A DNA stretch of 64,000 nt, taken from an uncultured Clostridia bacterium. GTDB taxonomy: Bacteria; Bacillota; Clostridia; Christensenellales; CAG-917. The stretch spans positions 124,001 through 188,000 of the forward strand of contig CAKQGN010000002.1 in the NCBI GenBank assembly GCA_934233745.1. The letters run 5' to 3'. This document shows positions 34,146 to 43,424 of this stretch, piece after piece. The notes beneath the pieces were generated by a model. That model saw nothing but the letters and a program-made list of their open reading frames with translations, searched no databases and had not been told where the DNA came from. Numbering within the stretch: position 1 is the first letter of the stretch; the number at the start of each line of letters is the position of its first letter. The position numbers and the translations under genes are program-made.

Positions 34146-35888
34146 TTATTTCACAAGATTTTCCATATAAGAGAGATACTTTTCCGCTTGTTCGGTTGCG
34201 GCGGATTGAGATGTTTTGCTCGTTGCGACATAGAATTTCAGTTTCGGTTCGGTGCCGCTCGGGCGCACGCAAATCCAGTCGCCGTTTTCAAGGTGAAGTT
34301 TGAAAGCGTTGGTTTTGGGGAGGTCTATATCCTCGACTTTGTCGTCCGCATATGTCTTTTTTCTCAACACGAAGTCGCTTTGCGCAAGCACTTTTGTGTC
34401 CGCGATTATGTCGAACGAGGTTGAACGGATGTTTGCCATTATGTCCGCCATTTTTTGCATGCCGTCAAGTCCGCCGAATGTGATTGAGCGCGCCTTTTCA
34501 ACATAATAGCCGAATTTCTTGTATATATCTTGCAGCACGTCGTAAATGCGCTTGCCAACCGAATCGAAATAGCAAATCATCTCGGCAAACATCATGCTTG
34601 CAACGACTGCGTCCTTATCTCTGGCATGAGTGCCGATAAGCGAGCCGTAACTCTCCTCGAAACCGAACAGGTAGGTATATTCTCCGTTTTGCTCCCACTC
34701 CTTGATTTTTTCGCCGATAAACTTGAAGCCGGTGAGAACGTCAAAGGTTGTCACGCCGTAACTTGTTGCGAGTGCGCGAGCAAGTTCCGTAGTGACGATG
34801 GTTTTGACAAGCGCGCCGTTTTTCGGCATAGTTCCAGTTTCTTTTTTGCGAAGGAATATGTAGTTTGCAAGCAACACACCGATCTGATTGCCGTTGAGAA
34901 GGACAAATTTGCCCTCGTCGTTTCTTATGGCTATGCCCATTCTGTCTGCGTCGGGATCTGTGCCGATGACGACGTCGCTTCCGATTTTGTCGGCAAGCTC
35001 GACGCCAAGACGCAAAGTGTCCGCCTCTTCGGGATTGGGAACGCGCACGGTGGAAAATTCGGTGTCGGGAAGAGCTTGCTCTTTTACGACGTTGACGGTG
35101 ATACCCATTCTCGAAAGAATTGCGGTGACGGGCATATAGCCGCTGCCGTGGATGGGGGTATAGACGATTTTTACGTTTTTACCGAATTTTTCAACGGCAT
35201 CGGGGGAGAGTGAAAGTTTGCTTATAGTATCGAAATATGCCTCGTCCACACTCTTGCCGATGACGGTGATATAGGGGTGAACTTTTACGTTGTCAAGCCC
35301 TTTGACGTTGTCTGCCGTCAAATCGACATTTGCTTCGTCAATGCCGAAATAAGGGGTTTTGTCTATAAATTCGACAACTTTATCTGTCGATTCGGGCGAC
35401 ATCTGCGCTCCGTCCTCTCCGTAAACTTTGTATCCGTTGTAAATTTTGGGGTTGTGCGACGCCGTAATCATGACGCCTGCTATCGCGTTAAGATGACGGA
35501 TTGCAAACGAACACATAGGCACCGGATGAACGGTGTCGAAAAGGTAGGCGTTTATGTCGTTTTGCGCAAGCACTTTTGCCGCTTCGATTGAAAACTCGCT
35601 TGAAAAACGGCGCGTATCGTAGGAGATGACAACGCCTCTTTGCATTGCCTCTTTGCCCAATGTCCTGATGTAGTCGGCAAGACCTTTCGTTGCACGTCTT
35701 ACGGTAAACACGTTCATTCTGTTTGTTCCCAGGTCAAGCACGCCGCGCATGCCTGCCGTGCCGAATTGCAACGGGCAGAAAAACATTTCTTTTTTCTCGT
35801 CTTCGGTGAGTGACATAAGACGGGCTTTGTCTTCTTTTGACAGCTCGTCGCTTTGAAGCCATAATTCAAAATTTTTCTCGTAATCCAT
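34146..35888 (-). CDS. Phosphoglucomutase/phosphomannomutase
   Basis: A 580-residue alpha-D-phosphohexomutase interconverting glucose-1-phosphate and glucose-6-phosphate. The sites in order are FGTAGMRGVLDLGTNRMN, the phosphoserine loop TASHNPK, the Mg-binding DPDADRMG, the sugar loop FEESYGS and the phosphate loop RPSGTEPKLKFY. The length and the GTAGxRG start match PgcA-type enzymes of Bacillota. It links the glgP product and the glgC substrate to glycolysis, so it is functionally tied to the glycogen block although 20 kb away. The ATG at 35888 with AGGAG is preferred over 35915. Confidence 0.94.
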   Translation of the reverse strand: MDYEKNFELWLQSDELSKEDKARLMSLTEDEKKEMFFCPLQFGTAGMRGVLDLGTNRMNVFTVRRATKGLADYIRTLGKEAMQRGVVISYDTRRFSSEFSIEAAKVLAQNDINAYLFDTVHPVPMCSFAIRHLNAIAGVMITASHNPKIYNGYKVYGEDGAQMSPESTDKVVEFIDKTPYFGIDEANVDLTADNVKGLDNVKVHPYITVIGKSVDEAYFDTISKLSLSPDAVEKFGKNVKIVYTPIHGSGYMPVTAILSRMGITVNVVKEQALPDTEFSTVRVPNPEEADTLRLGVELADKIGSDVVIGTDPDADRMGIAIRNDEGKFVLLNGNQIGVLLANYIFLRKKETGTMPKNGALVKTIVTTELARALATSYGVTTFDVLTGFKFIGEKIKEWEQNGEYTYLFGFEESYGSLIGTHARDKDAVVASMMFAEMICYFDSVGKRIYDVLQDIYKKFGYYVEKARSITFGGLDGMQKMADIMANIRSTSFDIIADTKVLAQSDFVLRKKTYADDKVEDIDLPKTNAFKLHLENGDWICVRPSGTEPKLKFYVATSKTSQSAATEQAEKYLSYMENLVK

Positions 35889-35924
35889 ATTGAATGCTCC
35901 TGCTGTGATGAACAAATTATACCG

Positions 35925-36764
35925 CTATTTCGGTGCGTCTGTCAACGATGATGTTTTTGTGCCTTTCAAAACGATGCGTTTTTGAGGTGAATAACAGTCC
36001 GTGCGTATAAGGACGGATTTTGCAAGTTTGCCGTTTTCGTAGTAATCGAGATACCCTTGCGATTTTAGACCTTCCTTGCCATAGGTGTCGATGATTTCTT
36101 TGCCGAGTTCGATTGTGGCGTCCTCGCGGTATTCCACATCAAAAGGGATAGAGCCGATTGTCATAGACCTGCGTTTTATTTCAAATTTGTCAATGCCGTA
36201 GATTTCGGCGCGCAAGTATTTTCCGTTTGCGCTCATGCGAACGGTTATGGGAGAAGAGAGTGTGTTTACAAAACACAAGTCGCTTTGGCTTGACACCATT
36301 GCGTCAAACGAGGGTGCAACATAACTTACGGGCAAAGAATGCGCCCGCACGTTTGTTATTGCGAGATTTGCAAGCAGCGCACAGTTGTAAAGTGTGCTTG
36401 ACACCTGGCATACTCCGCCGCCCACGCCCTCCACAAAGTCCCCGTCCTGAATGACGTATGCGGTTTTGAATCCGTTTTCGACGGTGCGCCGTCCGACCAT
36501 ATCGTTGAAGGAAAATTCGTCTTCGGGATAAAGGACAACCCCGTCTATTTTGCGAGCGGCAAGCGCGATGTTGTCTTTCCTGTTTTGTTTGCTGTCGCCG
36601 TAATAGGTCGAAAAGTGCGAAATAAGGCGGTATGCCTCGGTTTCTTCGTCAATGGCGAAAACTGTTTGCGACATGGGCAATCCTCCTGTTGCGATAATGA
36701 TTATCAGTGCGAAAAAAATCGTTAAAAACGGCAGTATTTCGCATTTTTTGCAAAGCGTATTCAT
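35925..36764 (-). CDS. VanW family protein
   Basis: A 279-residue protein with an N-terminal membrane/signal segment (about 10-33) and then a VanW domain. Landmarks are LYPEDEFSFND, the strictly typical EGVGGGVCQVSSTLYNCAL and RRSMTIGSIPFDVEY (in parts). The family is widespread in Bacillota and linked to the cell envelope, but its biochemical role is not settled. The start is uncertain. The ATG at 36764 has no ribosome binding site but lies 6 nt after a CATACT box on the minus strand (TTGTTT at 18 nt), so it may be leaderless. Longer starts up to 36800 are possible. Confidence 0.8.
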   Translation of the reverse strand: MNTLCKKCEILPFLTIFFALIIIIATGGLPMSQTVFAIDEETEAYRLISHFSTYYGDSKQNRKDNIALAARKIDGVVLYPEDEFSFNDMVGRRTVENGFKTAYVIQDGDFVEGVGGGVCQVSSTLYNCALLANLAITNVRAHSLPVSYVAPSFDAMVSSQSDLCFVNTLSSPITVRMSANGKYLRAEIYGIDKFEIKRRSMTIGSIPFDVEYREDATIELGKEIIDTYGKEGLKSQGYLDYYENGKLAKSVLIRTDCYSPQKRIVLKGTKTSSLTDAPK

Positions 36765-36825
36765 GTTTATAGTATGCGTCGGCATAACAAAACGAAACAA
36801 AATTTCATAAATTTTGTCGTTATAG

Positions 36826-36855
36826 TTGTCGTATGCTTTTTATATAGTGTATATT
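36826..36855 (+). promoter_or_regulatory. Promoter of the ZIP transporter gene
   Basis: TTGTCG, an 18-nt spacer and TATATT (36850-36855). Confidence 0.6.
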
Positions 36856-36875
36856 AGACGGCGAGAGAGAATACT

Positions 36876-37739
36876 ATGAATACGCTTATTTTGGTTTTGT
36901 CGCTTGTCGCGGGTGTTGTCGGCACCGGGCTTGGCGGCGTTATAGGAGTGTTGCTCAAAAACAAGGGCAACAAAATTATGGGCAGAGTGCTAAGTTTTGC
37001 AGGTGGCGTTATGGTTGGCGTCGTCACGTTTGAGATGCTTCCGGAAGCAATCGAATATTCCAAAATCGAAAATTCAATCGAACAATCGGGAATACTGATT
37101 GCGGTTGCGGGGTTGGTGGTCGGTATGCTTGTCATATTCGGACTGAACAAACTTCTGGATATAATAGAAAATATGCGGGACACGCACAGAAGCATCGAGG
37201 AGCTTCACCACGAAACCAAGGTTATAGAGGCAAACGACGCTCTTATGGCGGACGCAAGCAACGCGAGCGTTGTAAAAACGCAGGAAGTCGACAAAAAATC
37301 CCTGCTCAAAGCAGGCGTAATCATGTTGATTGCAATCGCCCTTCACAATCTGCCCGAGGGTATGGCAATAGGCGCAACCGGCGCGGGCAATACGCAAACA
37401 GGCATCCTTATCGCAATCATTATCGCAGTACACAATATTCCCGAGGGCATGGCGATATCCGCACCGTTGGCAAGCGGCGGCGTCAAGGGGTGGAAAACCA
37501 TTTTGCTCACCGCACTTGCAGGGGCGGCAACGGTGCTTGGCGCGGTGATAGGACTTGCCGTGGGCGGAATAAGCAAACTTGCAAGCGGAGTTTGCATGGG
37601 ACTTGCGGGAGGCGCAATGCTTTATGTCACGTTCTGTGAGATTTTGCCGCAGTCCATTCTTATGGAGGAGGGCAGAGTGCCTGCCGTCAGCATGCTTGTG
37701 GGCATAATTTGCTCGATGGTGTTCGTTTTTGCTTTTTAA
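36876..37739 (+). CDS. ZIP family metal transporter
   Basis: A 287-residue membrane protein with eight predicted helices. The metal-binding core of the ZIP family is clear: HNLPEGMAIGATGAG in helix 4 and HNIPEGMAISAPLA in helix 5. A hydrophilic central loop (about 95-145) separates helices 3 and 4 but lacks the usual His-rich run. The family takes up zinc or other divalent metals into the cytoplasm. The ATG follows GAGAGAGA, and the gene has its own promoter. Confidence 0.92.
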   Translation: MNTLILVLSLVAGVVGTGLGGVIGVLLKNKGNKIMGRVLSFAGGVMVGVVTFEMLPEAIEYSKIENSIEQSGILIAVAGLVVGMLVIFGLNKLLDIIENMRDTHRSIEELHHETKVIEANDALMADASNASVVKTQEVDKKSLLKAGVIMLIAIALHNLPEGMAIGATGAGNTQTGILIAIIIAVHNIPEGMAISAPLASGGVKGWKTILLTALAGAATVLGAVIGLAVGGISKLASGVCMGLAGGAMLYVTFCEILPQSILMEEGRVPAVSMLVGIICSMVFVFAF

Positions 37740-37785
37740 GAAATATTTTTCCGTAAAAATCGACAAATAAGAATCGGAAATGTGT

Positions 37786-37791
37786 TACAAT
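37786..37791 (+). promoter_or_regulatory. -10 box of a leaderless birA transcript
   Basis: TACAAT lies 7 nt before the birA ATG, with no ribosome binding site. The -35 region is weak (TCGACA at 20 nt). Confidence 0.45.
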
Positions 37792-37798
37792 TTGTCCG

Positions 37799-38572
37799 AT
37801 GAAAAGCGTTGTAACCAAAAAGAGAATCGCAAAATATCTGACCTCGCCGTTCGACGTCGAGGTTTTTCGCACGCTGAAATCATCGAATCTCACCGCAAAA
37901 GAGGCGATTTTCGCGTCGAAACGGTCGAATTTTGTCATTGTTGCCAGGGAGCAGACGGGCGGAATGGGCAGGTTCGATCGCAAGTTCTGTTCACCCAAAG
38001 ATTGCGGCGCATATTTCAGCGCGGTGATCACTCCCAAAACCGAGCAAATCGAATACATAACTCCTCTTTGCGCAGTTGCCACGGCAAACGCAATACGCAA
38101 AGTTTGCAACAAAGACGCCGAAATAAAATGGGTGAACGACATTTACGTCGGCACAAAAAAATGCGTCGGCATTCTTTGCGAGGCGGTTGCAAGCAGGAAT
38201 TCGGCAAATATCGACAGAATTGTCATGGGCATCGGCATCAATCTCTTTGAACCCAAATGCGGATACGACGATGAAATCAAGGATATAGTCGGTGTGGTCG
38301 GCGAAGAAATCGAGGACGTTTCAAACAAAATCATCGCAACAACGCTCGACAACATATGGAATTTGCTCGAACATTTCGACAAACGACAAATCGCAAAAGA
38401 GTACAAGGAGCTTTCTATGCTTATAGGCAAAACCGTTCGGGTGTGCAGGGTTGAAAAAAAGGACGAAACGGCAAAAGTTTGCGATATAGACGACAAATGC
38501 CGACTTGTGGTCGAGTATGAGGACAAAAGAAAAGAAAGTTTGGACGGCGGAGAGGTGTCAATAAAATGGTAA
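37799..38572 (+). CDS. birA: Biotin--[acetyl-CoA-carboxylase] ligase, without DNA-binding domain
   Basis: A 257-residue biotin protein ligase. The biotin/AMP loop is REQTGGMGRFDRKFCSP (a variant of the GRGRxGR loop), followed by KWVNDIYVGTKKCVGIL. A small SH3-like C-terminal domain starts near residue 205. It attaches biotin to the carboxylase carrier protein in the cytoplasm. It lacks the N-terminal helix-turn-helix of bifunctional BirA, so it should not repress transcription. It overlaps bioY by 7 nt, so ligase and biotin importer are coupled. Confidence 0.9.
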   Translation: MKSVVTKKRIAKYLTSPFDVEVFRTLKSSNLTAKEAIFASKRSNFVIVAREQTGGMGRFDRKFCSPKDCGAYFSAVITPKTEQIEYITPLCAVATANAIRKVCNKDAEIKWVNDIYVGTKKCVGILCEAVASRNSANIDRIVMGIGINLFEPKCGYDDEIKDIVGVVGEEIEDVSNKIIATTLDNIWNLLEHFDKRQIAKEYKELSMLIGKTVRVCRVEKKDETAKVCDIDDKCRLVVEYEDKRKESLDGGEVSIKW

Positions 38573-39213
38573 AAACTCAAAATACAATCACAAAATCGTC
38601 AAATAAAGCGGTGTCAAGGACATTGCGCATTGTTCGTATCGCCATTTTTGTCGCGCTTATAATAGTCGGAGCATTTGTAAAATTTCCGATAGGAATCGTG
38701 CCTGTTTCCATGCAGTTTGCGTTTTGTATGTTCGCTTCTTTGATGCTCGGCGGTCTTGACTCGTTCATTTGTGTCGCGATATACATTGTGATGGGGCTCA
38801 TAGGCATCCCGGTTTTTTCGGCAGGCGGCGGATTTGCGTACGTTCTGCAACCGACATTCGGTTACATTCTCGGATTTTTGATTGCCGCACCCGTCGGCGG
38901 TTTTATTGCAAGGGGCTTGAAAAACGACGCGAAGCTCAACGTTTTCAGGCTTTTGGCCGGTGCGTTTTGTGCGCTTGCGATTGTGTACACTGTCGGCGTT
39001 ATGTATATGTACCTTATGCTCAATTTTTACGTCGGTACGGCAATGTCTATGTCGAAAGCGTGGATGGCAGGGTGCGCGGTGTTTCTGCCGACGGATTGCA
39101 GCTGGTGCGTTGTCGGTTCGCTTGTGACTTATGCGGTGCTCAGAAGATACAATCCGCAACTCACCGTTTCCAAAAAGATGCATTCCGAGCCTTACGTCAG
39201 GGAAATCGACTGA
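38566..39213 (+). CDS. bioY: BioY, biotin-specific S component of an ECF transporter
   Basis: A 215-residue membrane protein with about six helices. GIVPVSMQFAFCMFASLMLG and the loop AGGGFAYVLQPTFGYILGF are the BioY signatures (each quoted in part). It binds biotin outside and works with a shared energy-coupling (EcfA/EcfT) module, which is not in the window. The start lies inside the end of birA with a GGAGAGG site. No biotin biosynthesis genes are seen, so the cell may depend on uptake. Confidence 0.93.
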   Translation: MVKTQNTITKSSNKAVSRTLRIVRIAIFVALIIVGAFVKFPIGIVPVSMQFAFCMFASLMLGGLDSFICVAIYIVMGLIGIPVFSAGGGFAYVLQPTFGYILGFLIAAPVGGFIARGLKNDAKLNVFRLLAGAFCALAIVYTVGVMYMYLMLNFYVGTAMSMSKAWMAGCAVFLPTDCSWCVVGSLVTYAVLRRYNPQLTVSKKMHSEPYVREID

Positions 39214-39242
39214 TTTTTTGTCTTAATCGTGCGTTTTGCATA

Positions 39243-39271
39243 TTGTATTTGCGCTCTTTATATGTTAAAAT
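39243..39271 (+). promoter_or_regulatory. Promoter of the 39303 DUF2804 gene
   Basis: TTGTAT, a 17-nt spacer and TAAAAT (39266-39271). Confidence 0.65.
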
Positions 39272-39302
39272 ATTTATATAATAATGTTTACGGGAGTAAA
39301 TT

Positions 39303-40340
39303 ATGCAACACGAAATCACAAAACCTACCGAACTATTGAATCAAGAAGGCAATGTTTTAGAACCCGGCTTTGCCAAAAAGATGCTTTATAATTACAATCG
39401 CGAGAACATCACCGCAAAAAAGACGCGCATCAAAGAGTGGGACTACTATTATATCGCCAACAAAGAGTATGCGCTTTGCCTTACCATCAGCGATATGGGC
39501 TTTGTCGGCGCATTGAGCCTCACGGTCATGGATTTTGTCACGCCCGCGCAGTTCACAAATTCCGCAATATGCCTTTTCCCGATGGGCAAATTCAACATGC
39601 CCCGCACAAGCGAAAAGGGCGATTGTTCTTTCAAAATCGGCAAAGTCGAAATGAAATTCGAAAACGACGGCGAAAAACGTCACCTCACCGGCATTTATCC
39701 GAACGCCGACAAATTCGGCACGGACGTCAAGTGGGATATCGTCATTTCCGACGTGCCCGAAGAGAGCATGGTCATCGCAACGCCGTTCAACAAAAAAGGA
39801 CATTTCTATTTCAATCAAAAAATCAACTGCATGAGAGCGCAAGGAAGTTTCTTCCTCGGCGATAAGGAATGCAAATTCGACGGTGCGGACAGCCTTGCGA
39901 CACTCGACTGGGGACGCGGAGTGTGGACATACGACAATACATGGTATTGGGGAAGTTTGCAAACCCGCCTCAAAGACGGTTCTACATTCGGCTGGAACAT
40001 AGGATACGGCTTTGGAGACACCACTGCCGCAAGCGAAGATATGCTCTTTTACAATGGCAAGTCCCACAAAATCGGACGCACAGAGTTTATCATTCCCGGC
40101 GACAAAGAGGGTGAGCCTCGCTATATGGAGGACTGGAAGTTTGTGTCCGATGACGGACGACTGGATTGCACCTTCCATCCTCTCATCGACCGTTACGAGC
40201 CGTTCGACCTCAAAGTCATGTGCATGATTCCCCATCAGGTTTTCGGTTACATTTCAGGCAAGTGCGTGCTTGATGACGGCACTGTGATTGAATTGGATAA
40301 TGAGCTGGGGTTTGCCGAAAAAGTTCACAACAAATGGTAA
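39303..40340 (+). CDS. DUF2804 family protein, copy 1
   Basis: A 345-residue soluble protein that resembles the DUF2804 family, whose function is unknown. Recognisable blocks are the N-terminal TKPTELLNQEGNV (a short polar start typical of the family), LTVMDFVTP, the DWGRGVWTYDNTWYWGS block and the C-terminal VFGYISGKCVLDDGT. The protein is strand-rich without signal or membrane segments. The ATG follows CGGGAG. A second, diverged member of the family lies at 44148 on the other strand. A lipid- or hydroxynitrile-type beta-barrel fold has been suggested for such domains, but no function is claimed here. Confidence 0.7.
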   Translation: MQHEITKPTELLNQEGNVLEPGFAKKMLYNYNRENITAKKTRIKEWDYYYIANKEYALCLTISDMGFVGALSLTVMDFVTPAQFTNSAICLFPMGKFNMPRTSEKGDCSFKIGKVEMKFENDGEKRHLTGIYPNADKFGTDVKWDIVISDVPEESMVIATPFNKKGHFYFNQKINCMRAQGSFFLGDKECKFDGADSLATLDWGRGVWTYDNTWYWGSLQTRLKDGSTFGWNIGYGFGDTTAASEDMLFYNGKSHKIGRTEFIIPGDKEGEPRYMEDWKFVSDDGRLDCTFHPLIDRYEPFDLKVMCMIPHQVFGYISGKCVLDDGTVIELDNELGFAEKVHNKW

Positions 40341-40384
40341 AAAGTCGCTCGGTCGTCATTGCGGTCAAGGCAATCGTCCTAAAC

Positions 40385-41046
40385 GTCATTTCGAGGAGTG
40401 AAGCGACGTGGAAATTACATCAATAGAAACAAAAAACTATTTGACGATTGCCACAAACCGCATTAGCCCTCGCGCCTACTATCGCGCAGAAAATCTTTGC
40501 TATCAAAATAAGACGGACAAAAACTCAAACCACAATTTCGCAAGATTGTCTGCTTGGTGAAGTGCGCCTTTGGCGCAATGGAGTATTCCAAATCTTCCTT
40601 TTGTCATTGCGAGGAGCAACGAGAGTTGCGACGTGGCAATCAAGCGGAGCGAAATGCGCCTGACGGCTAGATTCCCACGGTCACATTGTTCCCTCGGAAT
40701 GACACGGGTGGGACACCCACACCCGAACGAACACATATTCAGGGCGTACTTATAAACGGTATGTGCAACTTCAAAGACGGAACACGAGCTGCAAGGCGGC
40801 GAGAATTTGAGCGCCGAGCTTGACGGTTGTACCGTCCGACTGCGCCGTGTTGTTGCGTAGCTGGCGCACAAAGGACGGTGGCATAACGAGAGAATTGTCC
40901 CTATCTATGCGAGTGCCGACTGTCTCCCCCGCGAACGACGGATAATTATGTAAAGAATTGTCCCTAACTGAGTGGTGGGAGAAATACCGGCGTGTCCGGA
41001 AAGAGGGGGCACATCTAATTTAGAGTTCACGACGAAAAACTCTATA
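40385..41046 (+). repeat. Family B long repeat, copy B2
   Basis: An almost full-length copy, from GTCATTTCGAGGAG through AAAATCTTTGCTATCA, TTTCGCAAGATTGTCTGCTT and AGCGCCGAGCTTGACGG to ACCGGCGTGTCCGGAAAGAG and TTTAGAGTTCAC. An extra nested palindrome of the same kind (TTGTCATTGCGAGGAGCAAC, about 40601) is inserted. A short hairpin, TAGAGTT with AACTCTA, closes the end. It faces copy B3 in inverted orientation. No gene between 40341 and 41064. Confidence 0.8.
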
Positions 41047-41064
41047 TTATATTAAGGTGAAAAT

Positions 41065-41787
41065 ATGAACTACAATGGCGAAGGTGTACACGCACTTGTG
41101 TGCGCGGTGGAGGACTTGACCAACTCCAACTTGATTTTCGTTGACAGAAAACTCAAACCGATTTTGAAGTGTTTGGCGTATTATCCCGAGTTCCGCTCGG
41201 TGCTTTCAAAGTGCAATCAGGGCTTCGATTATGATGCGGAAAAGAAAAAAGCATGTGCCAAACTTGGTGACAGCGACGTTTTCAGACTTCCGAAAAATCC
41301 AAGAATATTGGTTGCGCTCGTATCGAATATGCTTGTCGAATTCGACGCGGACGGCATGGACATTGTGGGATTTTCGGCAAAGTATTTTCCCGAAGAAACA
41401 AAGCAGGCAAGTTTTGAACAATTTTGTTCTCGAGTCGTTGAGCCGTTCAAACTCGCGCTTGTTTCTCTTGTCGTAGACGGCATGGAAGAAGAGCCTCAGG
41501 CGGTTGAACGCACGGTGGAATTTGCATCCAGCGGATTGCATCAGCAAACCGAGTATCTCATTGTCGCAATGTACAACAACCTGCAAGAAGCGGCAATGGA
41601 AGAAGAGGAAAGAGCGGAGTTTATGATAATGTTGGAGGGGTTTGCCGCGGCGCTCGACACGCGAGATTCGCTGATGATAAAAGCGGTCTGGACAGGACTT
41701 AAAAAGGCACTAAACGCAAAGAAACTTTGTCAAAAAGAAGTTGAAAAGACAAACGAAGTGCTGCGGTTATATCTTGTTACAAAATAA
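41065..41787 (+). CDS. Hypothetical cytoplasmic protein
   Basis: A 240-residue protein of no recognised family. It is predicted soluble, largely helical in the second half (about 105-240, with EEEERAEFMIMLEG), and has no signal, membrane segment or metal motif. The ATG has an AAGGTGAAA site. It starts only about 20 nt after the end of repeat B2, so that repeat may supply part of its promoter region. A terminator separates it from the lipoprotein gene downstream. Base and codon use look like those of its neighbours. Confidence 0.65.
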   Translation: MNYNGEGVHALVCAVEDLTNSNLIFVDRKLKPILKCLAYYPEFRSVLSKCNQGFDYDAEKKKACAKLGDSDVFRLPKNPRILVALVSNMLVEFDADGMDIVGFSAKYFPEETKQASFEQFCSRVVEPFKLALVSLVVDGMEEEPQAVERTVEFASSGLHQQTEYLIVAMYNNLQEAAMEEEERAEFMIMLEGFAAALDTRDSLMIKAVWTGLKKALNAKKLCQKEVEKTNEVLRLYLVTK

Positions 41788-41799
41788 CAAAAACAACAC

Positions 41800-41847
41800 A
41801 AAACGGGTTTTATATATGCGGATGCAGATGATAAAGCCCGTTTTTTT
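41800..41847 (+). terminator. Terminator after the 41065 gene
   Basis: AAAACGGG (41800-41807) pairs with CCCGTTTT (41837-41844), extended by TTTAT/ATAAA, followed by Ts. Confidence 0.75.
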
Positions 41848-41860
41848 GAAGAGGGAAAAT

Positions 41861-43381
41861 ATGAGGGTGAAAAAGATTATCGTTGCATGTGTTTTGGCGT
41901 GCGTTGTTTTTGCATCGTGTTTTTCGCTTGCGGCGTGCGGCGACAAAAATAAGAAGAATGACAAAGCAATCATCTATGTCACTGCGCTTTTCGGAGGAGG
42001 GCTTTATGACCAAGAAACGAATGAAGCGGTGTGGGAGCCTTTCAAAACCGAGATCGACGCCGTAAAAGTTATGAAAGGCGAGATGGAAATGAAAGAAATC
42101 GTTTCGCATTTCAAAGACGAATTTTCGGATATATTAAAACTGGTCGGAAGTACCGTAAGTTACAAGGAAGGATCTCTTCTTTGGAATCTCACTTTGGACA
42201 ACGAGGGCAATTCTTACAATCCAAATATCGCTCCTGCAAACGGTTTGCCGAAAGACTCAAACGGCAACGTGATGGACGTAAGTTACGGTGCTTTCGGAAT
42301 TTACAAAAATTTTGTCGACCATATTTCAGCCGAGTACGGTGATCGCTATGACGTAACGGTTTACAACCAGGACTGGCGTATGTCACCCGCAAAAAGCGCG
42401 GCGGATCTTGAAAATTTTATCGAAAACAACGGTTATAAAGAGGTAATCTTCATGTCGCACAGCATGGGCGCACCCGTTGTCAACAACTATCTTGCAAGAA
42501 GCGAAGCAAACCGCAACAAAGTCAAATTGTACATGGGGTTTGCACCTGCAACTCTCGGTTCGTTCGATGCGCTTGCGGCCATGACGTGTCCCGACGTATA
42601 CGTTGACAACTTCCTCGGCGGAATGGATTTGAGCGGCTTACCCGTTGATGTTTATGCGATTGTAGACAGCATTGTCAACGGCAAACTCGGCGATTTTTTC
42701 CGCAACAATATCGGGCTTATGTCCCTTGTTCCGTCATGGCAACTCATAAGTTCCGACCAATACGACGCGAACAACCCGGCAATAACGGTTGACGGCAAGG
42801 CAATCGAAACAAAAGATGAACTTTACAATCTCTACAAATCCATGCGTTGGGCAAAATATCTTGTTCCGCGCACGAAACAAGAGATAAAAGATTCGGATGA
42901 CGGCGCAGATTATTCAAGAGTCAGAGCCGAAAAAGGACAACCTTCCGACGAAGAAGGATATCGAATCAAAGATTTTGCAGCCAATCTCGACGACTATTTT
43001 GACAACATGTTTATAAACGGAAAAATTGCCAGCGAAAGCATAGCAAATTCATATTATTTCCTCGGCACGGGCGGCAGAGCAACCATAACCAATCTCGAAC
43101 TCACCACAATCAAGGATGACGACGGCAACATCGTATATGACGATTACGGCTGTGTGAATTACAATTACAAACTTGTCACCGCAGGCGGTGCGCAAAGCAA
43201 GTGGGGCGACGGAACCGTGCCGTATTACAGTTCAATCGGCGGCAACACCGCAACGGCGGAATATCTCGCGTCGCTCGGCAATCGTCTTGTGGAATTAGAG
43301 GGAGAAAATCACGGCATGGTCGGCATAGACTGGGATTTGCTTGGACCGCATGTGATGACACTACTCAAACAATTTGCCTGA
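41861..43381 (+). CDS. LCAT-like alpha/beta-hydrolase lipoprotein
   Basis: A 506-residue predicted lipoprotein (lipobox LAAC, Cys26). It has an alpha/beta-hydrolase domain resembling the lecithin:cholesterol acyltransferase/phospholipase family. YGAFGIYKNFVDHIS and VYNQDWRMSP precede the nucleophile motif MSHSMGAPVV (Ser in SHSMG), and the end VELEGENHGMVGIDW carries the candidate catalytic His. The last ~60 residues include a strand-rich stretch similar to LCAT proteins (KWGDGTVPYYSS). It probably acts on lipids or esters outside the membrane. The ATG at 41861 follows GAGGGA; longer starts run through the terminator and are rejected. Confidence 0.8.
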   Translation: MRVKKIIVACVLACVVFASCFSLAACGDKNKKNDKAIIYVTALFGGGLYDQETNEAVWEPFKTEIDAVKVMKGEMEMKEIVSHFKDEFSDILKLVGSTVSYKEGSLLWNLTLDNEGNSYNPNIAPANGLPKDSNGNVMDVSYGAFGIYKNFVDHISAEYGDRYDVTVYNQDWRMSPAKSAADLENFIENNGYKEVIFMSHSMGAPVVNNYLARSEANRNKVKLYMGFAPATLGSFDALAAMTCPDVYVDNFLGGMDLSGLPVDVYAIVDSIVNGKLGDFFRNNIGLMSLVPSWQLISSDQYDANNPAITVDGKAIETKDELYNLYKSMRWAKYLVPRTKQEIKDSDDGADYSRVRAEKGQPSDEEGYRIKDFAANLDDYFDNMFINGKIASESIANSYYFLGTGGRATITNLELTTIKDDDGNIVYDDYGCVNYNYKLVTAGGAQSKWGDGTVPYYSSIGGNTATAEYLASLGNRLVELEGENHGMVGIDWDLLGPHVMTLLKQFA

Positions 43382-43424
43382 TTTTGTTAATGATAGATTG
43401 GGAAAAATAAACTCTAAATACAAC

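Noticed and set aside
41741..41860. Longer start for the LCAT-like lipoprotein
   Set aside because: The extension reads through a terminator and the end of the upstream gene and would bury the signal sequence.
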